Source of the DNA: Chloroflexota bacterium
GTDB lineage: Bacteria > Chloroflexota > Anaerolineae > Promineifilales > Promineifilaceae
Length of the DNA: 64,000 nucleotides
NCBI GenBank assembly: GCA_014584575.1
Contig: JACTMP010000082.1
Location: forward strand, 62,001 to 126,000
Direction: 5' to 3'
The notes below the pieces were generated by a model that was not told the origin of the DNA, did no database searches, and saw only the letters and a list, made by a program, of their open reading frames with translations. Numbering within the stretch: the stretch's first letter is position 1; each line of letters starts with the position of its first letter. Position numbers and translations under genes: made by a program. Shown piece after piece: positions 41,142 through 49,517 of this stretch.

Positions 41142-41678
41142 TCACCCAATTTCTATCTTCGTCACGGCCTCAAAATCAATGGAATCCGCTTTGCCGAGCA
41201 CCGTTTCCAGGGCCATCTGGGCGAACTGGAAAAAGCCTTGCAAATCGGCGATGCGTTCCAGGTAGTAAGCGGCGAGTTCGCGCTCTTCGGGGGTCAATTC
41301 CGCCTGGGCGGATTGCAGCTTGGTGATGCTTTCGCTGAGGACTTGCAGCGCCATTTGCACCTCGCGCCGCTCACGGCTGTTGATTACACTGCGAATGACC
41401 TGCCACATATCCGATTCAGCCTGGTAATACTTCTTGCGCTCGCCGCGCATCCACACTTCTTTGGCCATGCCCCAACGCTCCAGGTCGCGCATGTTCATGC
41501 TCACCGACCCTTTGCTGATTTGTAACTGGTCGGCCAGGTCATCCAATGACAATGGCTCCGGGTTCAGCAGCAATGTGCCATAGAGCCGCCCCATGACATC
41601 GTTAAAGCCAAAAAAGCGGGCCAGCCGCCCAATGCCGGCTACGGTACTCTCGTTGACGCCAATCAATGTATCGTGCAT
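41142..41678 (-). CDS. GbsR/MarR-type transcriptional regulator
   Basis: A 178-residue winged-helix regulator. It has G-R-L-Y-G-T-L-L-L, then L-S-L-D-D-L-A-D-Q-L-Q-I-S-K-G-S-V-S-M-N-M-R-D-L-E-R-W-G (recognition helix), the pattern of GbsR-family repressors, and a helical C-terminal dimerisation part. The start at 41678 has GGGAGAAC; an upstream extension would translate repeat DNA. A perfect 16-bp palindrome lies between its promoter and the ATG, so autorepression is likely. GbsR of Bacillus senses choline; the ligand here is unknown. Confidence 0.85.
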   Translation of the reverse strand: MHDTLIGVNESTVAGIGRLARFFGFNDVMGRLYGTLLLNPEPLSLDDLADQLQISKGSVSMNMRDLERWGMAKEVWMRGERKKYYQAESDMWQVIRSVINSRERREVQMALQVLSESITKLQSAQAELTPEERELAAYYLERIADLQGFFQFAQMALETVLGKADSIDFEAVTKIEIG

Positions 41679-41691
41679 AGTTCTCCCTACG

Positions 41692-41745
41692 TTCAAAACG
41701 TTTTGAATGTTAGGGGAATTATATGGAGCATGTGGCAAGGTGCAA
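41692..41745 (-). promoter_or_regulatory. Promoter and palindromic operator of the GbsR-type gene
   Basis: Minus strand: TTGCAC (41740-41745) and TATAAT (41718-41723) are 16 bp apart, with transcription start expected near 41711. The perfect palindrome TTCAAAACGTTTTGAA (41692-41707) lies just downstream of it and 14 nt before the ATG, where a bound repressor would block the polymerase. Confidence 0.7.
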
Positions 41746-41841
41746 GTGACGAGGTGACAGGGTGATGAGGTGATGAGGTGATGGGGTGATCGATGCGGCT
41801 CTAATCTCTCAATCTCTAATCTCCAATCTCTAATCTCCCGA
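41739..41841. repeat. Iterated GGTGATGAG and CTAATCTC words
   Basis: GGTGATGAG-type words (41759-41790) are followed by four TCTAATCTC/CAATCTC words. The first block resembles, in complement, the CACCCCATC words inside the tRNA nucleotidyltransferase gene. Confidence 0.65.
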
Positions 41842-42669
41842 TCACCGTTCACCGATTACCGGGAAAACCGGCCCATGCCCGGCCCCTAACTGCCATTGCG
41901 CCCCATTTTGGATGGCCTGATGGGTGAATTGGTGGGCCAGGTACACGGCCGTGTCCAACCTCTCCCCCCTTGCCAATGCCACACAGACGGCGGCTGACAG
42001 CGTATCACCCGCCCCGTGTGTGTTTTCTGTCTCGATATGAGGAGAGCGCAATTCGTGGGTGGTACGGCCGTCAAAAAAAATATCCACCACATCCTCTCCA
42101 TCTCGCCCCCCTTTGAGCAGCACGTTTCTGGCACCCAACCTGTGCAATTCCTGGGCTAATTGCGCCAGCCGAGAGAGGTCGGTGGGATCGGGCACAGAGG
42201 TGTTCAAGAGCACGGCCGTTTCCATCACATTGGGCGTAATTAAATAGGCAATTGGCAGCAGGGCCAATACGTAATGCACCCGCACCGCATCGGCAAACAT
42301 CGGTTGCCCACGATGGGTGACCAGCACCGGGTCAACCACGATTTTCTGGCAGCCATAGAGCTGTAATTTGCCGCCGATAACAAGGATGAGTTCCGCCTGA
42401 CCGATAAAACCAGTCTTAATGGCCGCCGCCCCATAATCGGACAGCACCGCGTCCAATTGGTCGGCTACAAACTCGGGCGACATATACTGGACACGCTCGA
42501 CGGAGACGCTGTTTTGGGCAGTCACGGCCGTAACCACACTCATGCCATATGCCCCCAACACCGCCCACGTGCGCAAATCGGCCTGCAACCCCGCCGCCCC
42601 ACCGCTGTCCGACCCGGCAATCGTCAGCACTTTGGGTGGTGCAGCTTCAGAATGTTGTTTTGTATCCAT
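41842..42669 (-). CDS. thiD: Hydroxymethylpyrimidine/phosphomethylpyrimidine kinase
   Basis: A 275-residue ribokinase-fold enzyme of thiamine synthesis, phosphorylating HMP and HMP-P. Signatures are L-T-I-A-G-S-D-S-G-G-A-A-G-L-Q-A-D-L at the start, A-V-T-A-Q-N-S, A-I-K-T-G-F, and N-T-H-G-A-G-D-T-L-S-A-A with the catalytic Asp. GGGAG precedes the ATG. No TPP riboswitch or other thi gene is visible nearby. Its 3' end is repeat-like DNA encoding P-V-F-P-V-I-G-E-R. Confidence 0.92.
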   Translation of the reverse strand: MDTKQHSEAAPPKVLTIAGSDSGGAAGLQADLRTWAVLGAYGMSVVTAVTAQNSVSVERVQYMSPEFVADQLDAVLSDYGAAAIKTGFIGQAELILVIGGKLQLYGCQKIVVDPVLVTHRGQPMFADAVRVHYVLALLPIAYLITPNVMETAVLLNTSVPDPTDLSRLAQLAQELHRLGARNVLLKGGRDGEDVVDIFFDGRTTHELRSPHIETENTHGAGDTLSAAVCVALARGERLDTAVYLAHQFTHQAIQNGAQWQLGAGHGPVFPVIGER

Positions 42670-42710
42670 GCGACAAATCTCCCAAAACCCTTTAGAATCA
42701 GGATAAAATA

Positions 42711-42782
42711 AGTGTCAAGTATCATGTGTCACGTGTCAAGTAACGCTCCAACCTGACACCTGACACACGACACCTGACACCC
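42711..42782. repeat. Iterated GTGTCAAG / CACCTGACA words
   Basis: Five GTGTCA-type words on the left and four GACACCTGACAC words on the right form imperfect arms. It fills the gap between divergent thiD and phosphofructokinase genes. The same word family occurs at 3998-4050, 38 kb away. Confidence 0.65.
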
Positions 42783-42796
42783 ACGGAGAGTGACAG

Positions 42797-43918
42797 ATGG
42801 CAAAGTATGTTGGCATTCTCACGGCCGGCGGTGACACGCCGGGCCTCAATTCCGCCATTCGCGCCATTGGCAAAACGGCCTTGGGCATGGGCATGAACGT
42901 GATCGGCTTCCGTGACGGGTTTCATGGGCTGGTCGGCGACCGCACCATGCGGTTGGATGGCGAAACGCTGTCAGGCATCCTGACCATCGGCGGCACCATC
43001 CTGGGCACCAGCCGGGACAAACCGCACAAGATGATGATGGGCGGCAAAAAGCTGGACATGACCGACACCATGATGGAAACCTACCGTAAACACAACCTGG
43101 ATGTGTTGGTCTGTCTGGGTGGCGGCGGCACGCTTAAAAACGCTTACGGTTTGATGCAAAAAGGGATGAACATCATCAATCTGCCCAAAACCATTGATAA
43201 TGATGTGGCCCTGACTGATGTGACGTTTGGTTTTGATACGGCGCTGGGCATTGCCACCGAAGCCATTGACCGGCTGCACAGCACCGCCCACAGCCACCAC
43301 CGCATCATTGTGGTGGAAACGATGGGGCACAACACCGGCTGGCTGGCATTAGGGGCAGGTCTGGCCGGTGGGGCCGACGTCATCTTGATTCCTGAGATAC
43401 CGTACAACGTGGAGATTGTGGCCGAAGCGATTAAGAGGCGGTATCGTCACGGCCGTGGCTTTAGCATCGTTGCCGTTTCCGAAGGGGCCATGCCCCAGGA
43501 AATTGCCGCCGAACTGCACGCGGCGCAAGTAGAGCTGGAAAAAGTAAAAAATAAAGAAACTCGCCAGAAAGCCAAAACGCGCATTGCCGAAATTGAAGCC
43601 CGCCGTGCGCACAGCACCATGCACATGTCGGAGCAATTAGAAAAACTCACCGGCCTGGAATCGCGGGTGACCATTTTGGGGCATGTGCAGCGGGGGGGGA
43701 CACCTTCGACCGTGGATCGGCTGTTGACCACCCAATTAGGGTGCGCCTGTGTCCACTACATCAACGAAGGGCAATATGGGGTGATGGTGGCGGTGCGTGG
43801 TCAGGGGACAACGGCCGTGCCCATTGCCGATGTGGTGGGCAAACGCAAAGTGGTGCCGCTGGATCATCCCTGGGTGCAAAGCGCCCGCAATTTAGGAACC
43901 TGTCTGGGGGATCAATAA
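42797..43918 (+). CDS. 6-phosphofructokinase, ATP/PPi specificity unclear
   Basis: A 373-residue phosphofructokinase. G-I-L-T-A-G-G-D-T-P-G-L-N is the phosphate loop, P-K-T-I-D-N-D-V holds the catalytic Asp, and M-G-H-N-T-G-W-L-A and P-E-I-P-Y follow. Lys in P-K-T-I-D-N-D is usual in PPi-dependent and group III enzymes, whereas ATP-dependent PfkA has Gly. The G-G-D-G-S motif, whose Asp coordinates Mg, reads G-G-G-G-T-L-K-N-A here, so the acidic residue is missing. The phosphoryl donor is therefore uncertain. GGAGAG precedes the ATG. A perfect terminator follows. Confidence 0.9.
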   Translation: MAKYVGILTAGGDTPGLNSAIRAIGKTALGMGMNVIGFRDGFHGLVGDRTMRLDGETLSGILTIGGTILGTSRDKPHKMMMGGKKLDMTDTMMETYRKHNLDVLVCLGGGGTLKNAYGLMQKGMNIINLPKTIDNDVALTDVTFGFDTALGIATEAIDRLHSTAHSHHRIIVVETMGHNTGWLALGAGLAGGADVILIPEIPYNVEIVAEAIKRRYRHGRGFSIVAVSEGAMPQEIAAELHAAQVELEKVKNKETRQKAKTRIAEIEARRAHSTMHMSEQLEKLTGLESRVTILGHVQRGGTPSTVDRLLTTQLGCACVHYINEGQYGVMVAVRGQGTTAVPIADVVGKRKVVPLDHPWVQSARNLGTCLGDQ

Positions 43919-43927
43919 GGCAAAAAA

Positions 43928-43960
43928 AGAAGCCCGGCTTTTAGCAAAAGCCGGGCTTCT
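43928..43960. terminator. Perfect 15-bp bidirectional terminator
   Basis: AGAAGCCCGGCTTTT (43928-43942), loop AGC, AAAAGCCGGGCTTCT (43946-43960). A run of seven A at 43922-43928 gives a U-run for the minus-strand isocitrate dehydrogenase gene. It lies between two convergent genes and probably serves both. Confidence 0.85.
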
Positions 43961-43967
43961 GGGAAAG

Positions 43968-45206
43968 CTACATATTATCCACAATCGCCTGCCCAAACTC
44001 CGAGCAGCTTAGTTTGGTAGCCCCCTCGATCTGGCGATGGAGGTCGTAAGTCACCGTTTTGTTTTCAATGGTTTTGGTCATGGCCGTCACAATCAGATCG
44101 GCCGCTTCCTGCCAGCCCATATACTCCAACATCATTACCCCACTGAGGATGAGACTGCCGGGGTTGACCATATCTTTGCCGGCATACTTGGGCGCGGTGC
44201 CGTGCGTGGCTTCAAACAGGGCCACACCGTCACCGATGTTGCCGCCAGGGGCCATACCCAGGCCGCCCACCTGCGCCGCCGCTGCATCGCTCATGTAGTC
44301 GCCATTCAGATTCAAGGTAGCGATTACATCATAATCCACCGTGCGCGTCAGCAGTTGTTGCAGCATATTGTCGGCAATCACATCCTTGATCACAATGTCC
44401 ATGCCGCTGTTGGGGTTGCGCAAAGTGTGCCAGGGGCCGCCATCCAGCGGCTGCGCGCCAAACTCTTCCCGTGCCAGTTCATAGCCCCAATCGCGGAACG
44501 CGCCTTCGGTAAACTTCATAATATTGCCCTTATGTACCAGGGTGACGCTGGGGCGGTTGTGGTCAATGGCATATTGGATGGCCTGGCGCACCAGTCGTTT
44601 GGTGCCAAAGGCGCTGACGGGTTTGATACCAATGGCCGAATCTGGGCGCACATTCTTGCCCAACTTTTCGTTCATAAAGGCAATGATCGCTTTGGCCTCG
44701 CCTGATTCGGCCGGCCATTCCACGCCGGAGTACACATCCTCCGTATTTTCGCGGAAGATAACGATGTCCATCAATTCCGGCTGGCGCATGGGGCTGGGGG
44801 TGCCGGGGATGTAGCGCACCGGGCGGACACAGGCGTACAGGTCCAACACCTGGCGCAGCGTGACGTTCAAGCTGCGGAAACCACCACCAATAGGGGTAGT
44901 CAGCGGCCCTTTGATACCCACCAGATATTCACGCATGGCGTCAAACGTCTCTTCAGGCATAAAGTTACCGTCGTAGAGCGCGGCCGCTTTTTCGCCGGTG
45001 TAGATTTCCATCCAGGCAATTTTGCGTTTGCCACCGTAGGCTTTGGCTACGGCCGTGTTCCACACATACAGCGACGCGGGGGTAATGTCTACGCCAATGC
45101 CGTCCCCTTCGATATACGCCACAATGGGGTTATCGGGCACGTGCAATTTGCCATTTGTATAACTGATCTTTTCGCCTTGCGGCACTTGTATTTTTGCAAA
45201 AGCCAT
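43968..45206 (-). CDS. icd: NADP-dependent isocitrate dehydrogenase
   Basis: A 412-residue enzyme close to E. coli Icd in length and sequence style: Y-I-E-G-D-G-I-G-V-D, then P-I-G-G-G-F-R-S-L-N-V-T-L-R-Q with the substrate Ser and Arg residues, I-V-I-F-R-E-N-T-E-D-V-Y, and L-V-H-K-G-N-I-M-K. H-G-T-A-P-K-Y-A-G-K has the Lys-Tyr pair that binds the NADP 2'-phosphate. It oxidises isocitrate to 2-oxoglutarate in the TCA cycle. ATG 45206 has AGGAGG upstream, so a longer in-frame ORF start is rejected. Confidence 0.95.
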   Translation of the reverse strand: MAFAKIQVPQGEKISYTNGKLHVPDNPIVAYIEGDGIGVDITPASLYVWNTAVAKAYGGKRKIAWMEIYTGEKAAALYDGNFMPEETFDAMREYLVGIKGPLTTPIGGGFRSLNVTLRQVLDLYACVRPVRYIPGTPSPMRQPELMDIVIFRENTEDVYSGVEWPAESGEAKAIIAFMNEKLGKNVRPDSAIGIKPVSAFGTKRLVRQAIQYAIDHNRPSVTLVHKGNIMKFTEGAFRDWGYELAREEFGAQPLDGGPWHTLRNPNSGMDIVIKDVIADNMLQQLLTRTVDYDVIATLNLNGDYMSDAAAAQVGGLGMAPGGNIGDGVALFEATHGTAPKYAGKDMVNPGSLILSGVMMLEYMGWQEAADLIVTAMTKTIENKTVTYDLHRQIEGATKLSCSEFGQAIVDNM

Positions 45207-45376
45207 TTTTATCCTCCTGTTAGGGAAAATGTTGTTTTTTGGATACGGCCGTAGTTGTTTCTGCTGTGGGGTGTCAATAAAGAACAAATACCTTGTGCTT
45301 TTCAAATGCCAACTGCTCAAAGGGGCAGGTAGTTGACGGCATTTATGGGATCAAATAGCTTGAATTTAAAAAGCCC

Positions 45377-46231
45377 CTACTCTAGTGTCATCTCTAAATC
45401 TTCATTCAATTTCTGAGTTCTCACTAAGCCAATTTCCGCTGGCTTCTCAAGGAGTAAGTATAAATTGGGAAGCAAAAACTCTATTCTTTTTAGTACATTA
45501 ACCCTTTTAGCCCAACCTGGCAACTTAACCTTTACCATTTGGCGAGTACTCTTAATTATGTCAAATCCAGCTTGATCTGCCCAATAACTCATCTGCCAAT
45601 ATGTTGGTAAGTATACATCCCAGACAACTTCTGTAGGCCACCGTTTACGCCATCTCACGTATTTTTCGGCCATATCATAAGGTAGCCAGCTAGCAAACCA
45701 GGTGCGTGAATGCGGTTCAATGGGCCATAACCGGTTATTTGTGCTGATATAGCAGAGACTTTTTGGTGCCAACACACGATATATTTCTGCGAAAAATTGC
45801 AAAGGATCCGGAATGTGCTCAATTACAAAACTACACCAACAAAAATCTATACTGTTGTCAGCCAATGGAATTTCATACCCACTGGCTTGAATAAAACTCA
45901 CCGAAGACTCAGGTGCATAATAACGCTTTGCTGCAATTGGTAAGCCAATAGCTTCTTTACCTGGATCGAGGCCGATAATTGTTTTGCATCCCAAATCAGA
46001 CAAAGCTGCACAACCCATACCGGACCCGCAACCAGCATCAAGCACAGTCATCTCATCCACGGGTTTAGAAAAATGAGCCAACAATTGCTTTAGACGCTGG
46101 TATGATGAGGCACGACCACTAATAAGGTGATTAAACATCATTTCCTTTCGGGGGTCATGAGTATATGGTGGTTTGGAAAAGATGCTTCTAACCGTTTCGG
46201 TAAATTTAGAATCTTCTGAAGAGTTGTCCAT
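45377..46231 (-). CDS. SAM-dependent methyltransferase (class I)
   Basis: A 284-residue methyltransferase: V-L-D-A-G-C-G-S-G-M-G-C-A-A-L (SAM loop, about residue 60), I-I-G-L-D-P-G as the acidic end of beta-2, and D-F-C-W-C-S-F-V-I-E-H-I-P-D-P. No obvious Shine-Dalgarno stands before the ATG. It opens an A+T-richer block with only a few ACGGCCGT copies. The downstream glycosyltransferases suggest a sugar or lipid-carrier substrate, but this is only context. Confidence 0.82.
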   Translation of the reverse strand: MDNSSEDSKFTETVRSIFSKPPYTHDPRKEMMFNHLISGRASSYQRLKQLLAHFSKPVDEMTVLDAGCGSGMGCAALSDLGCKTIIGLDPGKEAIGLPIAAKRYYAPESSVSFIQASGYEIPLADNSIDFCWCSFVIEHIPDPLQFFAEIYRVLAPKSLCYISTNNRLWPIEPHSRTWFASWLPYDMAEKYVRWRKRWPTEVVWDVYLPTYWQMSYWADQAGFDIIKSTRQMVKVKLPGWAKRVNVLKRIEFLLPNLYLLLEKPAEIGLVRTQKLNEDLEMTLE

Positions 46232-46335
46232 TTATTACGCGATTGCCCTAAAGGTACACAAATAAACAGCCTATAGTCTGAATTTGTACTCGGTAATACT
46301 GCCCAGCTTATCAGTCCTTAAGATATAAGCATATA

Positions 46336-46989
46336 TCAAGGGAATTGAAATAAGACTTCTCCCACTTCTGTAACCTGACCCGCGATTACTTCAACCCAAT
46401 AGGCATCATTAGTCTCAGGATTAACCAAGACCTTGGCTCCTACCGGTGTTTGAATCACCAGGGCATATACACCAGGCTTAACTTCTGAAATAATAAAATA
46501 CCCTTGTTCATCCGCCATATCCTGAGGCGAAGAATTTTGCTGGGTACTAATGAAGTACCCCGGCCCAGGTTCCACAGGAATCTTTTCACCAAGATATACT
46601 GGCGCACGAAACCCTGGTTGGCCCGTTGCGCCATCAATAACACGGCCAACTACCATGCCTTTGTCGGCTGATAGCTCTGGTAAATCTGGCAGTTCAAACG
46701 GTAATAACTCAACCTGTGGTTGCAATGAGGACCCGTTTTCACTTTGCCCAGGATAAGCTGTATAACTTGCAATTGGCTGCGGAATCGGATATGCAGCGTT
46801 GTTGTCTACCGACTCGTTTTGAGGCACTGGATACGCACTTGCCCCACTTGAGGATGTAGTTGCGCCAACAGCAGGTAAAGATTCCGGAACTCGTTGCGAT
46901 GTCGTGTCAATCGACGAAGGTGAGTTTGAACACCCAAGAGACAGAAAAACAACACCAAGGCAAAGTAAAATCAAATGTGCCACTTTCAT
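46336..46989 (-). CDS. Lipoprotein with a carboxypeptidase-regulatory-like domain
   Basis: A 217-residue protein. Signal MKVAHLILLCLGVVFLSLGC gives Cys 20. A Ser/Pro/Tyr-rich stretch with repeated A-Y-P-V-P and A-Y-P-I-P words runs to about 90. The C-terminal domain has V-V-G-R-V-I-D-G-A-T-G-Q-P and E-V-K-P-G-V-Y-A-L-V-I-Q-T, a prealbumin/carboxypeptidase-regulatory fold. It may be a surface adhesion or spacer module. GAGG precedes the ATG. Confidence 0.82.
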   Translation of the reverse strand: MKVAHLILLCLGVVFLSLGCSNSPSSIDTTSQRVPESLPAVGATTSSSGASAYPVPQNESVDNNAAYPIPQPIASYTAYPGQSENGSSLQPQVELLPFELPDLPELSADKGMVVGRVIDGATGQPGFRAPVYLGEKIPVEPGPGYFISTQQNSSPQDMADEQGYFIISEVKPGVYALVIQTPVGAKVLVNPETNDAYWVEVIAGQVTEVGEVLFQFP

Positions 46990-47027
46990 CTTAACCTCTC
47001 TATTTAAGGTTTAGGCTAACAAGAATA

Positions 47028-47054
47028 AAGGCCACTGTTTGCCACAGTGGCCTT
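47028..47054 (-). terminator. Terminator of the 452-residue secreted protein
   Basis: AAGGCCACTG (47028-47037) and CAGTGGCCTT (47045-47054) form a perfect 10-bp stem with a 7-nt loop. On the minus strand it is followed by TTATTCTT. It lies 46 bp beyond the stop at 47101. Confidence 0.75.
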
Positions 47055-47100
47055 CAAACAAAAATACACTATTTGCCTGTTATTTCAAGCAAGAGAAGAA

Positions 47101-48459
47101 TTAGTTGCCAATACCTTCATAAGACTGTAATACGTCTTGAGAAGTGGTGGCACCTGGGCCAGTGATAATGTCCTGGTTCACAACACAAACAACATCTTGA
47201 TTCGCAGTAATTACCGCCGAACCAATCCAGTTATTTCCAACACCATTTAATGTTGGATCAAACAACTGTACGATGCTGGCTGTACCGTTAGGCGCTACTG
47301 GGCCAAGCGTAGTTGTGCCGGAAACACCACTGTAGTTAATGTCAATACTTGCGTTTGCAGAGGGGCTAAGATTCTGGCAGGTTATACTACTCTCGTAGCC
47401 ATAGTACTGACGCAACACGATAGGAGTATTAATTGTGACTGCACCGGAAGCAAAGCCGATATAGCTTGCTGCACGATTGTAATTGTTGGACTGATTTACC
47501 AAAGCAACAACTGGCACAGAATTTGTGCTTTCAACCTTGGCGCTATACAGTGTGTTACCTGCGGGCAAACCGGGCGTGAGGAAGTTCAAGAAAACATGAG
47601 CAGAACCTGGACCAATGTTAGCTGTCTCCGATGCACCATTGGAATAAGTTACCGTAACATTAGCTGTTTGTGCAGTGTCAATGTTTTGCACTGAAAGAGC
47701 AGAATTATAACCATAATAGTTATTCATGATGATCGGCGCAAACATTTCTGTTGCTCCGGCTGCAAACGGATTGTAAGCATATAGCTGCTGATCTACATTG
47801 CCAAGACCGTAAATGTTTACAACTGCTGCCAGATTGCCCGTACCAGTAATTCTTGCAGAATATGGCACATTCGTGTTCAAGTCGGGGTCATCTGTTTGAT
47901 CAAACACTACAGAAGCATATGCAGGAACATTGTTTTCTGTATAAGTCTTAACAACGGAACCACCAGCACCTAAGATATCTACAGTAATATTGACGCTTGA
48001 ACCTGTGGTGTTTTGCACGACGATGTTGGAATAAAAGTTGTAGTAATTATCGTAGATACCGGGGGCGAAGAAATTGGTGCCAATAGCAGAATCACCCAAC
48101 CCAGCTGAACTAGCAGCGCTGTTACCGTCACTATAGTTAACAACAGCCGCTACTTCCTGATCACAGCTGACAACTGCTGAGTACTGACCCGGGGACATTC
48201 CACCAAAGACTGCGTCATTACCCGTATAAAAATCGGCTTTGTCATTGCCTGCAATGATAACACTAGGAATGCTAAAAGCGGGAGTAACCCCTGCACTGTC
48301 ATAGAAGTTTATTGCACAGGTGGTTTGGTTACTTGAGAGGTTTTGGATGTTAAATGCGGTTTGAAAACCTGTCCCAGGTGCAGGGATTTGGGCACTAACC
48401 GAGCCAATAGCGCTTAGTAGTACTACTAAGGCAAGAACGATAAACAATTTTCTTTTCAT
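47101..48459 (-). CDS. Secreted four-repeat beta protein, possible surface-layer component
   Basis: A 452-residue protein. Signal peptide MKRKLFIVLALVVLLSAIGS with cleavage near S-V-S-A. The mature part has about four repeats of 100 residues, each with a start like F-F-A-P-G-I-Y-D-N-Y-Y-N-F-Y-S-N-I-V-V-Q-N or I-N-T-P-I-V-L-R-Q-Y-Y-G-Y-E-S-S-I-T-C-Q-N and an end like A-A-V-V-N. It is rich in Asn, Ser, Thr, Ala and Gly, with few charges and very few Lys, typical of abundant exported beta proteins. The ATG at 48459 has GAGGTAAT. It has its own terminator. No ACGGCCGT copy lies within it. Confidence 0.8.
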   Translation of the reverse strand: MKRKLFIVLALVVLLSAIGSVSAQIPAPGTGFQTAFNIQNLSSNQTTCAINFYDSAGVTPAFSIPSVIIAGNDKADFYTGNDAVFGGMSPGQYSAVVSCDQEVAAVVNYSDGNSAASSAGLGDSAIGTNFFAPGIYDNYYNFYSNIVVQNTTGSSVNITVDILGAGGSVVKTYTENNVPAYASVVFDQTDDPDLNTNVPYSARITGTGNLAAVVNIYGLGNVDQQLYAYNPFAAGATEMFAPIIMNNYYGYNSALSVQNIDTAQTANVTVTYSNGASETANIGPGSAHVFLNFLTPGLPAGNTLYSAKVESTNSVPVVALVNQSNNYNRAASYIGFASGAVTINTPIVLRQYYGYESSITCQNLSPSANASIDINYSGVSGTTTLGPVAPNGTASIVQLFDPTLNGVGNNWIGSAVITANQDVVCVVNQDIITGPGATTSQDVLQSYEGIGN

Positions 48460-48566
48460 TATATTACCTCCATACATAAAAATAGGTGTTAAGTAAAACA
48501 GGTAGATTTATCTTACCCTTGAGAATTTTCTTCTAACCAGGGCAAATTATCAATAACTCTTTTGTG

Positions 48567-49517
48567 TTATTTTAGAGTTATTTGTTGGGTCTTTTCCATT
48601 TTTGATATAAAGGGTCGTGTCAAGAGACCACCAATTGCCCCCCAGAGCAAATCGGAAAGAATAAAAAGAAGCCTCAACATGAGCGCTAAAAGAACAGCCA
48701 GGGATGCGGACATAAAGGGCTGTAGAAGGAAAACCAGGGACAATTCGCGTATCCCTAATCCAGTTGGGGTGATGATAACCAGCGCACTGATTCCCCCGGC
48801 TAACACCCATACCAATACGGCCGTCGTTAAGGACACTTGCGAACTCTCACTGGCTTGCATTAGCAAGTACAAAATCACGCCGCCTAAAAACCAACTTCCA
48901 CAATAGGCCAGTGACCAGAATACCCCCTCAAATAAAAAGCGCCCGCCCTGCCTGGATGAAAACCACATTCTTGAAAAGATCAACATCAGTGCGACTGAAA
49001 ATGAAAACAGTGTCCATCTAAGAATAGGCGTTAAGCCACTACTAAACAGACTAAATACACCGAGAGCAGTTACCAGTATCAAGCACCAGTCTAACAGACT
49101 GGCATAAAATATGATTTGAGGGGAAACGGCCGTGGTTGATTTATACATCGCGCCTCGACCTACCCAATGGAAAATCCCCCCAGGTAATTGTCTTAGCATC
49201 ACTGTCCGCATGTAGATATGAACATCTTGCCATCCAATAGAATGATATTGAGAAAGCAATCGCAACCATACAAACAACTGGAGCAATAATGAGAATAGAT
49301 AGATTATGCTGGCTGCCACGATGGCAAACATGTAATGCTGCCAGTCAATATGTTGGATGTAACCCCAATTTTTTATGAGCAAAAGAGTTACATAGACAAA
49401 TGTTATGCTCGTCAAGACCCATCCGAGCCACTTCCATTTGTTTCTTGCGAAACCGTGCCAATATGACAATTGATTCAGCCACTTAAGGCTAGATTCAATT
49501 TGATTTTTATCATCCAT
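48567..49517 (-). CDS. Lysylphosphatidylglycerol-synthase-like transmembrane protein
   Basis: A 316-residue membrane protein with about seven to eight spans: W-L-G-W-V-L-T-S-I-T-F-V-Y-V-T-L-L near the start, R-Q-L-P-G-G-I-F-H-W-V-G-R-G, and a late L-G-I-R-E-L-S-L-V-F-L-L. This is the UPF0104/LPG-synthase TM family, also seen in AglD-like and sugar-lipid flippase contexts. The ATG at 49517 overlaps the upstream methyltransferase gene by 8 bp (AAGGAC ahead). A role in polysaccharide export or lipid modification follows only from context. Confidence 0.75.
   Translation of the reverse strand: MDDKNQIESSLKWLNQLSYWHGFARNKWKWLGWVLTSITFVYVTLLLIKNWGYIQHIDWQHYMFAIVAASIIYLFSLLLQLFVWLRLLSQYHSIGWQDVHIYMRTVMLRQLPGGIFHWVGRGAMYKSTTAVSPQIIFYASLLDWCLILVTALGVFSLFSSGLTPILRWTLFSFSVALMLIFSRMWFSSRQGGRFLFEGVFWSLAYCGSWFLGGVILYLLMQASESSQVSLTTAVLVWVLAGGISALVIITPTGLGIRELSLVFLLQPFMSASLAVLLALMLRLLFILSDLLWGAIGGLLTRPFISKMEKTQQITLK

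Noticed and set aside
42669..42796. TPP riboswitch upstream of thiD
   Set aside because: The gap contains only iterated GTGTCA words; no THI-box core was seen.
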